Source of the DNA: Nocardia sp. BMG111209
Lineage (GTDB): Bacteria > Actinomycetota > Actinomycetes > Mycobacteriales > Mycobacteriaceae
NCBI RefSeq assembly: GCF_000381925.1
Contig: NZ_KB907308.1
Location: forward strand, 744,001 to 808,000
Length of the DNA stretch: 64,000 bases
Direction: 5' to 3'
The position numbers and the translations under genes are program-made. Below the pieces are notes generated by a model. That model was not told the origin of the DNA and did not search any database. It saw only the letters and a list, made by a program, of their open reading frames with translations. This document shows positions 46,996 to 56,287 of this stretch, piece after piece; the first letter of the stretch is position 1; each line of letters begins with the position of its first letter.

Positions 46996-47544
46996 GACAT
47001 CCTGGGCAAATGCTCTGAGATCACCTCGCCCATCTGCCGGGTGGTACGGGTGAGGTGTTCCGCGGCAGAGACATTCGATTGCGCCGAGAGGTCGCGATCA
47101 AACAGATCGGCCGTGCATTCACCGACGACGAGGAAGCTCGTCGACGATTCGCCCGAGAGGCTCGCATCACCTCCCGGCTGCACCACCCGGGTGTACTGGC
47201 AGTGTTCGACTTCGACAAGGACGAACTGTATCTGGTGATGGAACGGCCTAACACCCATGGGTGCATTGCCGGCCGAGCGCGAGATTCGAGGCCTCCCACT
47301 CGGCTAGGCAGGAACCAGAGCGAATATTCAACTGCACTATTGTGTTTCGGAACTGTTCGAGAGCGCACCGCCGTCCCGTGCGACCGATCTGCACTCGCTC
47401 GGTCTCTTGCTCTTCGAATTACTATCCGGTCGTGAGCCTTCGATTCCAGCAAGCTTGGTCCCGTCATTGCCTGGCTGCGCCCAGTCCAGAGCCGCCGACA
47501 ACCCGATTCGCCTGGATGTCGACGCGTTACCGCCCCCGGCCTGG
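46996..47544 (+). pseudogene. Decayed copy of the island Ser/Thr kinase gene
   Basis: Nucleotide similarity to the intact kinase gene at 36069 is obvious. 47051-47244 matches 36130-36321 closely (FRGRDIRLRREVAIK through FDFDKDELYLVME, with GRDIRLRREVAIK kept exactly). The next ~210 bp, including HRD and DFG, are missing. Matching resumes at about 47317 (against 36539) through the APE region and LLFELLSGR, and again at the very end (DNPIRLDVDALPPPA). The glycine loop is frameshifted, so no active kinase can be made. It reads in the same direction as the intact copy, 10 kb away on the other side of the toxin island. Confidence 0.85.
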
Positions 47545-47607
47545 CCTCTCGGCGGCCGGCGCTCGGCTCGGCCACCACCACGACGACCACCATCGTCATC
47601 CCCATGC

Positions 47608-49068
47608 CTACGCCTTGGGGACCCCGCCCTTCCGCCCGATGGAGAATGCGATCCGGTACACGTCCGGGAGGTCCAATCGCCCGTCTTTCCTGCGCTGCAT
47701 CACGCCGAGTTCGATCAATTCGCCGATGAGGCGGCTGTAGTTGTCCGGATACCTGGGGCCGGTGCGCAGTTCGTCTTCGTCACTGCGCGACATCCGGACG
47801 GCCTCTTCGCGGAACAGTTGGGACAGTCCTCTCTTTTCCCACAGGTCGACCACAGCCGACTCCTCGATGGGTACCTGCTGTCCGGCGAGTAGTTCAACAG
47901 CGGTTCCGACCCACGGCAGATCCTCTCGAATTTCGGTAACCCGGGTCTTGGAAGCCACCTGAACTCCACGACGAATTCCCTCGTGGAAGATCGGGTACGT
48001 ACTGGAAGGACGGTTCTCGATGGTGTCCTGCACCGCCGCGAACAGCGCAACCATGAAACTGCGCGGACTGACTTGTTCGGTGCCGTCCATCAGATGATTC
48101 GGCAACCAAGTGTAGGTTATTCCTTTGCGATAGTTTGCACCCATATAGGGACCGGCTATCTTCCTGAATTCCGCCGCCTGCGTTTCGGCCTCACGCACGA
48201 GCGATTCCGGCGGAAGATGTCTGCCGGATGCCGGTTCCCGCCAGCCTGGAGTGGCTGTCCGAAATTTCTCGGCCGCGGGGAGCTCTGAATTGCCGAGGTA
48301 GTGGAAGAACAGCCCGTAGAGATTGGCGGTGGACCATTTCAGATCAGCGGCGTTGGATACCAGTTTGGAGGCATCGGGGAAGTGCAGATCGGCCCCCTCC
48401 AGCATATCCGGGCGTATGAATATCTTGAACCGGATCGCTTTGGTCCGCAATCGCAAGTCGAGTGCCAATTGCAGAATTCCGCCGACCCAGAGGTCCGCCA
48501 GCCGGCGTTCGGAGTGCAGGTGTTCGAGTGCGTCGAACAGTATGAGCTGTGTGGTGGCGGACGCCTGTGCTTCCTGGTCGGCACGCGCAATCCAGCGATC
48601 ACGTTCGCCAGGATTGTCCCGCAACCAGTCGAGCCGCGCCGACCAGCCGGCGGCCGCACTGATCCCGGGATGTTTCAACGCGACCAGCAACACGGCGTTC
48701 CACAGCTGGTATGCCTCGGCTCCGGAATCAATGAGCTGCCGCAGTTCACTCGGTCCCGGGTAGCGGTCCGGTTCGAGGTCGGCACCGAATCCGGCCGAGA
48801 CCTGCACTCGATTCAGGCGATCGATGTTGTACTCGGCTGCCGCGAGCCTGCGCAGATCGTCGTTCAACAGTGAGCGGCACCAAACGGTCTTCCCGACACC
48901 CCGGCCACCGCGGACGACCGTCGCGTCGACATCCAGTGCCCGCCGATGCCGGTCCGGGGTGAAAAGACTCGTGATCGAAGGCCGGATCGTGTCCGCATCC
49001 TGCGCCGAGGGAAGCGCATCGGACAGCAGCGCACGGTACTCGTCGACATCCAGGTGGACAGTGCTCAT
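47608..49068 (-). CDS. STAND-like P-loop NTPase of the three-gene module
   Basis: 486 residues. Walker A VVRGGRGVGKTVWCRSLL (54-61 GGRGVGKT) and Walker B LILFDALEHLH (175-185) are clear. An Arg-rich sensor region (LRLRTKAIRFKIFIRPDM) and a family-specific LYGLFFHYLGN follow. The C-terminal third ends in a winged-helix-like part (LIGELIELGVMQRRKDGRLDLPDVYRIAFSIGRKG). I recognise related actinobacterial proteins encoded beside a ParA-like ATPase, but know no published function. Its ATG overlaps the stop of that ATPase by 4 bp (ATGA). No repeat sensor domain (TPR, WD) is visible, so its trigger is unknown. It probably acts with its two partners in defence. Confidence 0.75.
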   Translation of the reverse strand: MSTVHLDVDEYRALLSDALPSAQDADTIRPSITSLFTPDRHRRALDVDATVVRGGRGVGKTVWCRSLLNDDLRRLAAAEYNIDRLNRVQVSAGFGADLEPDRYPGPSELRQLIDSGAEAYQLWNAVLLVALKHPGISAAAGWSARLDWLRDNPGERDRWIARADQEAQASATTQLILFDALEHLHSERRLADLWVGGILQLALDLRLRTKAIRFKIFIRPDMLEGADLHFPDASKLVSNAADLKWSTANLYGLFFHYLGNSELPAAEKFRTATPGWREPASGRHLPPESLVREAETQAAEFRKIAGPYMGANYRKGITYTWLPNHLMDGTEQVSPRSFMVALFAAVQDTIENRPSSTYPIFHEGIRRGVQVASKTRVTEIREDLPWVGTAVELLAGQQVPIEESAVVDLWEKRGLSQLFREEAVRMSRSDEDELRTGPRYPDNYSRLIGELIELGVMQRRKDGRLDLPDVYRIAFSIGRKGGVPKA

Positions 49069-50396
49069 ACAGTTCCTCCCGTAACCAGATTCCCTGCATC
49101 ACGGAGGAATTCAGCGTAAGCAGTTCCCACAAATCCTATATCGGCCAGGTCGGTAGAAACCGCATCGATACCGACCAGCTCTTGGGTGAACAGAATCGGA
49201 ATCGGAAAATGTGGTCCGGTAATATCTTCAGGACTCGGATTGAACCCCACCGAGTCACCATCCGGCAGGTTGTCGTACAAAATGGAGAAGCATGACCACG
49301 AGCGATCGACAAAAGAATCCAGATAATGGTCCTTGGACATCCCCGGACGGTCGGGCACCATGGCCGCGACCATTTTGATCTTCTCACGAACGGACTGCGC
49401 TTGGCCACATTCCTGCCAATATCGAAACAGGTCCTGATAACCGTCCCAGGTCTGGGAATTATCTGCCCCGAAAAGCAGCGCGAGGTCACTGAGTTTGGAA
49501 ATTGTCACCGCCGCCAGGTCGTGCAATCCCGCCCGACTGTCCAGCAACACCACATCCGGCCGCCTGCTGCGATCGGCAATGGAATCTTCACAGGCGGTGA
49601 CGGCCGATTCCAACCGGTCCGCGAAGGTCGACCCACCCGACAATTCACCATACACTCTGTTGAGTTTGCTCACATAGGTATAATTGCCGTCACCATTACC
49701 GGCGCCGCGTGCCGGAGCCACCCACAGTTCGCCGTTTCCACGTGCAGAGAATTTCGATGCGCGCACCACCAAATCCAGACCATCGGAATTCTCCACGGCA
49801 GATTCGACCATTTGGTCGATCAACCCGTAACGAGGAAGTTCGTCACCGGCGACCAACATCGGCCCCACCCCCGGAGACTCGAGGTCCAGGTCCACGACAA
49901 GTACACATCTACCCGAATCTGCCAAGTAACGGGCCAGCATACCGGTGGCGGTCGATCGGCCCACCCCACCTTTGAAACCGTACAGGGCGACACGAAATGA
50001 GCCACTCGGGTCGGGAGATTGCGGCCGAACCCGCGCCCAATCCTGTCCGACAATTGTGTTCTCGATGCGGCGGATCTTCCCATGCCCCGCGATATTCTGG
50101 TCGATCGGCTCCGGCAACGCTCGACCGAGGAGTTCGGCTGCCATGAACAGACTCGAGGCCACGACCACAGGACGCTCGGCCTTGTAGGGCCCGAACCGAT
50201 CTGACGCAAGACGTTGCCATTCGGCAAGCGCGTCGGGGTCGACTTCCTGCTCCTGGTCGTCCAGAACCAGGGTCATCCGCCCCAGCACGTCGCGCACCAT
50301 CACGACGCCAAGCCCGGTGGAGGCTATTTCCTTCGCGATTTCCCGGGCCCGAGGAATCACATCGTCGAAGCGGATGGGGTCGGAGTCCATGGTCAC
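49065..50396 (-). CDS. ParA/MinD-like ATPase with KGGVGR motif
   Basis: 443 residues. A deviant Walker A reads GFKGGVGRSTATGML (about 139-153): the second lysine of KGGxGKT is replaced by Arg. VVDLDLESPGVG is the downstream Walker A' / Asp motif, and VVLLDSRAGLHDLA the Walker B region of ParA/MinD/SIMIBI proteins. A 130-residue N-terminal domain (YKAERPVVVASSLFMAAELL) precedes the ATPase core. The KGGVGR variant defines a set of ATPases found in putative conflict operons. It overlaps the HEPN-like gene upstream (ATGA at 50393-50396) and the STAND-like gene downstream (ATGA), so all three are translationally coupled. Confidence 0.82.
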   Translation of the reverse strand: MTMDSDPIRFDDVIPRAREIAKEIASTGLGVVMVRDVLGRMTLVLDDQEQEVDPDALAEWQRLASDRFGPYKAERPVVVASSLFMAAELLGRALPEPIDQNIAGHGKIRRIENTIVGQDWARVRPQSPDPSGSFRVALYGFKGGVGRSTATGMLARYLADSGRCVLVVDLDLESPGVGPMLVAGDELPRYGLIDQMVESAVENSDGLDLVVRASKFSARGNGELWVAPARGAGNGDGNYTYVSKLNRVYGELSGGSTFADRLESAVTACEDSIADRSRRPDVVLLDSRAGLHDLAAVTISKLSDLALLFGADNSQTWDGYQDLFRYWQECGQAQSVREKIKMVAAMVPDRPGMSKDHYLDSFVDRSWSCFSILYDNLPDGDSVGFNPSPEDITGPHFPIPILFTQELVGIDAVSTDLADIGFVGTAYAEFLRDAGNLVTGGTV

Positions 50397-50860
50397 GGGA
50401 TCCTCCCGGCGAGACTCGCTTCCTGTTCCAGGGTCAGCATGTCGACCGATGCGTTCTTCCGCTCGGCCACCGTCGTCGCCGTTACCGTCGTGTCGTCACG
50501 ATACCGATCCGCGACATCCCAGGTACTGAACGGATCCGACGTCGTCAGTATCCGGTGTAGCTTTCCGCCGGAACGGCCGTGAATATGCAGCGGCAGATCG
50601 TGCCACAGGTTGGGTAGGTGGCCGAGGTCCTTCTTGTCCGAGCCGATCCACGGTTTGTTCGGCGGGTTTCCGTTTACCCTTTTCGGCGCCATGCTCGCCC
50701 CGCCGTACCGCAGCATCATGCTCTTCAAAGCACACTCGACGGCAAATCCATAGTGGTGGTCGGCATTCGGCAGCCGACTGTCGTCGTGCAAGTAGACGGC
50801 GTCCTTGTGGTGCCGCTGCGCAGCGCACCGATAGTCATCTTCGAACGAGGTCTGTGGCAC
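50393..50860 (-). CDS. HEPN-like small protein of the three-gene module
   Basis: 155 residues from GTG 50860, chosen because agga lies 8 bp upstream; an ATG at 50878 would add six residues. The N-terminal 50 residues (DDYRCAAQRHHKDAVYLHDD, then LPNADHHYGFAVECALKSMML) resemble the first helices of HEPN domains that monitor or cut RNA. The catalytic R-x4-6-H motif is not evident, so it may be a non-catalytic HEPN or adaptor. It starts only about 50 bp after the jetD stop, on the same strand, and overlaps the KGGVGR ATPase by 4 bp. Family assignment is tentative. Confidence 0.55.
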   Translation of the reverse strand: MPQTSFEDDYRCAAQRHHKDAVYLHDDSRLPNADHHYGFAVECALKSMMLRYGGASMAPKRVNGNPPNKPWIGSDKKDLGHLPNLWHDLPLHIHGRSGGKLHRILTTSDPFSTWDVADRYRDDTTVTATTVAERKNASVDMLTLEQEASLAGRIP

Positions 50861-50910
50861 ACCGCAGATCCTAACCATTCAGCCGTGATTTTCCCGCAAT
50901 CAGCCGATCG

Positions 50911-52089
50911 TCACCCCGCCAGATCCGCCAGCAACGCCCCCAACACCGATTCCTCGTGCAGATCCCGCCCCACCGATCCGTGCACCCCCACCAGCGAATC
51001 CCCCTCCCCCGCACCGAAATACCCGGTGTACGTGGCGATATCGAACCGCCACAACCCGGCCCCCGGCGCCGCCGTACGCACGGCGTCCACGATGACGAAT
51101 CCGGTCGCGTCGATATCCGCCCGTACCCGCACCTCGATACCCGCGTCCGCGGCACCGGCGATCAGATCCAGCGCCGCCAGCGCCGGTACCCCGTCGGTGC
51201 AGATGAGCGGCGCACAGCGCTCCCCCAGTTCGTCGGCAGCGGCCTCGACCACGGTCGGGTTCTCACAGACGTATATCCGCGGCGGCGGTGGCTGGAAATG
51301 CCAGGGCCCCAACAGGTCCCGCAGGGTGAGCCAGGCCGGGGCGCCCGGCCGGTGACCGGCGGTGATGTCCAGTGGCAGGTTCAAGGTCAGTACCCGGGAC
51401 GACACCGTATCGCAGCGGACGCCGGCGGCCGACCAGACCGCTCGCCATTCTCGTCCCGGCCGGGCCGGCCGCGCGACACAGGTTTTCGCGGCGATGAGCC
51501 GGGCCGTCGCCCGGCCCAACTCGGTGTCGTAATCCAGCGCGTGCGCGTTGTGGGTGACGATGGCGGCCAGCTGGGCGAGCCGCATCGGCGGACCGGTCCA
51601 CGGTAAACGGGGCCACACCTCGGCTATCTGCCCGGCGAGTTCCGCGGCCCGCCCGGTGCCGGGTCTGGGGATGCTCCGATCCGCCAGCCACCGCCGGCCC
51701 ACCTCGGCGGAAACCCCGACAGCATCGAGTATTTCCAGAACCTGCCCGTGTTCCTCTTGTGCCGCACGATGTTCCGCATCGCGAGTCTCTCGCCGATCGA
51801 CCAACGGCATACCGTCGAGCGTCTCCACGAACCCCCGCACGGTCATCCGATGGTCGCGGAGTCCGGAGGCGAACGCCTGCAACGTGACCGGACCCCCGGA
51901 CACTTCCCATGCTGTTCCCAGCAAGCGACCCACCTGCCGGCGCTCGTCGGATGTCAGTGTGATACTGAGCTTTCCACGTTCCAGGCCGCCACCACGCTGC
52001 GCCCGCCGGCGAACCGCCCCGAGTACCCGCGCCGGCCCGGGCAACGCCGCCCATACCCGAAGCCCTTCCGGCACCGGCTCATTCATCAT
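50911..52089 (-). CDS. jetD: Wadjet nuclease subunit JetD (TIGR02679/DUF2399)
   Basis: 392 residues. The C-terminal half is the DUF2399 TOPRIM domain: YVCENPTVVEAAADELG gives the catalytic Glu (about 275) and VRADIDATGFVIV gives the DxD (about 322-324). The N-terminal half is the family's arm domain (WLADRSIPRPGTGRAAELAG and others). In Wadjet, JetD cuts circular plasmid DNA after the JetABC motor has extruded it. Its start (ATG 52089 or 52086) overlaps the jetC stop by about 8-11 bp. It is the last jet gene, followed closely by the HEPN-like module. Confidence 0.9.
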   Translation of the reverse strand: MMNEPVPEGLRVWAALPGPARVLGAVRRRAQRGGGLERGKLSITLTSDERRQVGRLLGTAWEVSGGPVTLQAFASGLRDHRMTVRGFVETLDGMPLVDRRETRDAEHRAAQEEHGQVLEILDAVGVSAEVGRRWLADRSIPRPGTGRAAELAGQIAEVWPRLPWTGPPMRLAQLAAIVTHNAHALDYDTELGRATARLIAAKTCVARPARPGREWRAVWSAAGVRCDTVSSRVLTLNLPLDITAGHRPGAPAWLTLRDLLGPWHFQPPPPRIYVCENPTVVEAAADELGERCAPLICTDGVPALAALDLIAGAADAGIEVRVRADIDATGFVIVDAVRTAAPGAGLWRFDIATYTGYFGAGEGDSLVGVHGSVGRDLHEESVLGALLADLAG

Positions 52090-55000
52090 CGAGTCCGAAC
52101 AGCCCCTCGCCCGGCGTCTCCACCGCGCCGGTGAACCCCAGTCGTTCGACGTCGACAGTGGTCAAAGTCCCGCCGCACCACAGGTAGGGCAGGACATCGA
52201 CCCCCGGCAGGTGCCGTTCGCGGGCCAGGTCGTAGACCGCGACCGCAGGCACGGTCTCGTAGTTGCACCATTCGTCGTGCGCGGTCAGCATGATGTCGAG
52301 TTCGAAATCCACGGTCAGCCCCATGAAGGAGGCCTTGATCTGGGTATCCACTCCGGTCATCGCCTCGTCCAGCCACACCCACCGCGGCGCGTGCGCGACC
52401 GCCGCGTCGTAGGCCACGACGGCGGCCGCGAACAGCGGCTGGGACAGCAGCACCACCTTCTCACCACCGGATTTCGCCCCGTGTTTGGCCGCGTCGAACA
52501 GCGACCACCGACTGGTCGACCCGGGCCGGTACTGCAACGTGATCCGCAGCCAGCCACGGTAGTCGAGTGCCCGGGTGAGCTGCTGTTTCCAGTCGGCGGC
52601 CCCTTCGGCCGCCGCATCACTGCGGGCCTGATCGATCCGGCGGGACAGGAATTCCCGCACCATCTCCTGCCGCTCCGGTGACAATTCGGCGTATCCCTGG
52701 CCCAGCGCGCCGACGACGGCCTCCGCATCCGGGTCGGCCGGGTCCGCTTCACACACCACACGCACCGCATGCCCCTGCCGGGTCGGATGCGAGACGAGGT
52801 GCGTGTTGATATTGGCGAAGGTGCGGGTGGTGTAATCCAGGCGGTCCTTCAGATGTTCGATGAAGGTCGACCCCAGCAGGGTGGCGAGCACCCGCTGCTG
52901 CTCCGCGTCGTAGCTCTCCCGTTGATTACGCACCAGGTCGGCCAGGGTGTCGGCGGCGTCGGGCGGGAGTTCGAAGCCGTGGGTGCTGTCACTGTGGATC
53001 TCCACCCGGGGCAGGGTGTCGTCCTCGTCGAGCACCCGGGCATCCTGCGACGGCAGCAGTGCCTGCCGGAGCTCCTCGAGCCTCTGCACGCAGCCACCCC
53101 ACGCCCGGGACTGGTCGGCCTCTTCGGCTTTCACCTCGATCGTGCGGCGGATCCCGGTCGCGAGCTCCCGGGCCGACTGCACCACGCGGCGCTCCGGCAA
53201 CTCCAGATCCAGGGTGCGAGCGAGTCCGGCGTCGACCGCCTCCCAGAGCGCGGTCATCGCCGCGTCGCGCCGCTGTTCGGCCTCCGCACGCCGCTGTTCG
53301 TGGTTGTCGAGCACATTCTCGGCGTGCAGTCGCGCCGAGTGCGCCGTGATCAGACGCTCGGAATGCCCATCGATCTCCCGCGCGAGCCGGTCGCGCAGTT
53401 GCTGGAGCTCCTCCTTCCGATCGAGTTGCTGCCGGGCGCCCGCGCCGAGCGCCAGTTCCGCGGTGTCGAGCTTGACCTGCGATTGCCGCAACGCGGTGGC
53501 GGCGTCGTCCAGTTCGGCCTGTGCCGCACGCAGCACGTCGAGCCGCTCGCTGTGGGCGGCCAGTACGCCGGACAGGGCCTCCTCCAGCACCCCGAGCAGG
53601 TCGAGGGCGTGCCGATAGTCGGTCAGCCGGTCGCCGAAATCGGTCAGTGCCTGCTGCTGGAGGTCGAGCTCGGTCAGCCGGAAACCGTGTGTGCCGGCGT
53701 ATTCGGCGAATACGGCGCGAGCGTCGTCCAACCGGCCGAGAGCGGCATTGTGGACGCTCTCCGCATCGGCGAGTTCCGCGGCGCGGGCCAGCCGGGACCG
53801 GTAGCGTTCCGCCCACCGCACGACCGCGTCGGATAAGGCCCGCTCCCCGGCCGCCGGCACGGTGCGGGCTTCGACCGCCAGCTGTGCCAAAGCTCTTTCG
53901 GCGGTGGCGAGTTGCTCGTCGCACTCCTCGATCCGCTGATTCAGTGCCGCCACTTCGGTTTCCAGCCGGGCGATCAATCGTGCCCGAGCCGCCGCTCGCG
54001 CCGTCGCGCCGAGGTAGGCGGCCGGACCGGACGGCGCCGCTCGACCGGCCAGCCCGCCGAGCCGCCAACTCCCTTCGGCGGCAAACCAATCACCGTCCGT
54101 GGCGGTGCCGGCCCGCTCGGACCAGCCGAAACCCGCCAGGACCCGGGCGACGATCCCGGCGGGTACCCCACCCGCGGACACCGGCGTCAGCACCGCCGAC
54201 AGATTCGACGGGACTTCGGAAACACTCACCGGGACATGGATATCCATCGAACCGGCGTCGATCGATCCGTCCGGGGCGACCCATGCGTCCAGCAGTCCCG
54301 ACGCCGCCAGGGCGGCTTCCAATCCCGCGAGCGTCGAATCGTCCATTCCCGGAACCGGATTCACCAGTCGCCACAGCGGCGCACCGCGGTCGGCGCCGAG
54401 TTCGGGCCGGGTGCGGCGCTGCCACGACGTCGGTGCGGCGGGCTCGGACTCCGTGTTGCGCCGCGCCACGGCCAGCCGTTCGGCGACCGCGTCCCGTTCG
54501 GTGACCAGTGGCGCCCGCTCGAGCCGGATCGCTTCGGCCCGCCCGGACCAGGTCCCCCGAATCTCCGCGACATGTGCGCGCATCGCCTCGACCACCGACG
54601 GTGGTTGCGGCGGAGGCGATCCGGCATCGTCGATGACGGTCATCTCCGGGATCATGTCGCACCAGCGGCCGAGTAGCTCGCCGGCGCAGACCGCGGCCGA
54701 CGCTTCGGCCGCCCAGGCCCGGACCCGCTCGGTCAGGATATCGGCCGCAACCTGGACCTCGTGCCGGGCTCGGTCCTCGTCCACACCTGCCCGGTGCACC
54801 GCGGCCGAGGCCAGTTCGACGGACTGCTCGGACCGGTCGGCGTCCCGTTGCGCGTCGGTGCGCTTGCGGTCCAGCGTCCGCAGCTGCCGAAAACGCGCTG
54901 TCCTGGACTGGAACTCGCCGCCCAGTGCGTCGACGTCACGATCCGGCAGATGCCGCGCGAGCGCACCCGCCAGCCCGGCGCCGTCCGCGGCCGCGATCAG

Positions 55001-56287
55001 TCGCTGCGCCACCTGCTCGGCTTCCGCACCGGCACGGACTGTTTCAGCCCGGGCGCCGGCGGTCCGATCACGGGCCGCCCGTTCTGAGATCTCCTCCCGC
55101 CGCACCCTGGCCGCGACATCCGCGTGCCGGGAACGCCATGCGGCGGTTTCGCGGCGCAGTCCCTCCACCCTGCCGGTGGCCGCGACCGCGTCCTGGTACA
55201 CCTGGGATTCCAGCAGCTCCCGCAACGCGGTATCGCTGTCTGCGTGCGCGGTTCTGGTCTCCGCCAGCACCGTTCGCGTCGACTCCAGTTCGGCGCGAAC
55301 CTGCTCCACCTGCCCCTCGGCCGCCTTCTTGTCAGCCGTCGTCCGGTCCAGCTGGGTTGTGGCACTTGCCATCTCGTCCGCGCGGCGGCGCAGCACCACG
55401 CGCGCCCACGGCCGCCACCCGACCCGGACGAACGTGGCGATCGCCCGCGCGGCGTCCTCGGTGCGCTGCATCGCCGACCGCAGCTGCTCGAGATGCTCCC
55501 ATCCGTCGGCCAGCTGATCGACCTCATGAGTAGCCAACGGCGGCAATGCATCTCGCAGGGTATTGGCGAGGCTGGCGGGGTTGAGCCGCTCTCCGAGTTT
55601 CGGCTTGCGCAACTGCTTGAGCAGTTCGGTGAGATTGTCGTACGACTCCGGAGACAGCCCGAACAACTCGTCGGCCAGCCGGGCCCGATAGGCAACGGCG
55701 CTCGGCGGCATCGTGATTCCGTCGAACTTCTTCAGATCCTTCTGCTCGATCGCCCGTCCCTCGCGGATCAGGCAGAAATCCGGTCCGACCCGCATCCTGG
55801 TGACGAAATGCCAGGTACTCACCGGCGTGGACCCGGTTCCGGTCCGCGCCGACGCGCCGAGACCACAGGTGAAGAACTGCTCGGATCCGTCGTCGGCGCG
55901 GCGGCCGAATTCGACCCAGGCATAGCCGAGCCCCGCGTCCGCCGGCGGCCGCGGATCATCACCGTCGCCGGTGGGCAGCAGATTGAAGCGCATGGTCCGA
56001 TGCTGCGAACCGAATGGGTCCAGCACCGCCGGCGCGATCTCACCACGCAGCAGCATCAGCGTGGTCAGCTCGAGCACCTTGGTCTTACCGGCGCCGTTAC
56101 CGCCGCGCAGCACCAATCGCCCGTCGGCGAACCAGAATTCGGCGTCGTCGTACTCCCACAGATTCGCGATGCCGACCCGTAGCGGCTGCCATCGGGTGCG
56201 CCCCGGTGCGGGTAGCCCACCGGTCTGCGCGGCCCGCAGCCAGGCGGCCTCGTCCGCCAACCCCACGCGGTCCAGCGTTCCGGTCAC
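52079..56287 (-). CDS. jetC: Wadjet SMC-like ATPase JetC (TIGR02680)
   Basis: 1402 residues from GTG 56287, whose GTGA overlaps the jetB stop. The SMC head is split over the two ends: Walker A RGGNGAGKTKVLEL (about 62-69) and, at the far end, GAKSGGEKVVLLSQPLFA (signature, ~1270) with WVWLDEAMTGVDTQIKASF (Walker B, ~1300). Long Ala/Arg/Glu-rich coiled coils fill about 320-560 and 850-1180, separated by a globular middle part. JetC is the DNA-loop-extruding motor of Wadjet, recognising small circular DNA. The family is the TIGR02680 type, not the type I (MukB-like) branch. Confidence 0.93.
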   Translation of the reverse strand: MTGTLDRVGLADEAAWLRAAQTGGLPAPGRTRWQPLRVGIANLWEYDDAEFWFADGRLVLRGGNGAGKTKVLELTTLMLLRGEIAPAVLDPFGSQHRTMRFNLLPTGDGDDPRPPADAGLGYAWVEFGRRADDGSEQFFTCGLGASARTGTGSTPVSTWHFVTRMRVGPDFCLIREGRAIEQKDLKKFDGITMPPSAVAYRARLADELFGLSPESYDNLTELLKQLRKPKLGERLNPASLANTLRDALPPLATHEVDQLADGWEHLEQLRSAMQRTEDAARAIATFVRVGWRPWARVVLRRRADEMASATTQLDRTTADKKAAEGQVEQVRAELESTRTVLAETRTAHADSDTALRELLESQVYQDAVAATGRVEGLRRETAAWRSRHADVAARVRREEISERAARDRTAGARAETVRAGAEAEQVAQRLIAAADGAGLAGALARHLPDRDVDALGGEFQSRTARFRQLRTLDRKRTDAQRDADRSEQSVELASAAVHRAGVDEDRARHEVQVAADILTERVRAWAAEASAAVCAGELLGRWCDMIPEMTVIDDAGSPPPQPPSVVEAMRAHVAEIRGTWSGRAEAIRLERAPLVTERDAVAERLAVARRNTESEPAAPTSWQRRTRPELGADRGAPLWRLVNPVPGMDDSTLAGLEAALAASGLLDAWVAPDGSIDAGSMDIHVPVSVSEVPSNLSAVLTPVSAGGVPAGIVARVLAGFGWSERAGTATDGDWFAAEGSWRLGGLAGRAAPSGPAAYLGATARAAARARLIARLETEVAALNQRIEECDEQLATAERALAQLAVEARTVPAAGERALSDAVVRWAERYRSRLARAAELADAESVHNAALGRLDDARAVFAEYAGTHGFRLTELDLQQQALTDFGDRLTDYRHALDLLGVLEEALSGVLAAHSERLDVLRAAQAELDDAATALRQSQVKLDTAELALGAGARQQLDRKEELQQLRDRLAREIDGHSERLITAHSARLHAENVLDNHEQRRAEAEQRRDAAMTALWEAVDAGLARTLDLELPERRVVQSARELATGIRRTIEVKAEEADQSRAWGGCVQRLEELRQALLPSQDARVLDEDDTLPRVEIHSDSTHGFELPPDAADTLADLVRNQRESYDAEQQRVLATLLGSTFIEHLKDRLDYTTRTFANINTHLVSHPTRQGHAVRVVCEADPADPDAEAVVGALGQGYAELSPERQEMVREFLSRRIDQARSDAAAEGAADWKQQLTRALDYRGWLRITLQYRPGSTSRWSLFDAAKHGAKSGGEKVVLLSQPLFAAAVVAYDAAVAHAPRWVWLDEAMTGVDTQIKASFMGLTVDFELDIMLTAHDEWCNYETVPAVAVYDLARERHLPGVDVLPYLWCGGTLTTVDVERLGFTGAVETPGEGLFGLDDE

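Noticed and set aside
46782..47258. A minus-strand frame of 158 codons
   Set aside because: It is the reverse of the kinase remnant; the nucleotide match to the intact kinase shows the true origin.
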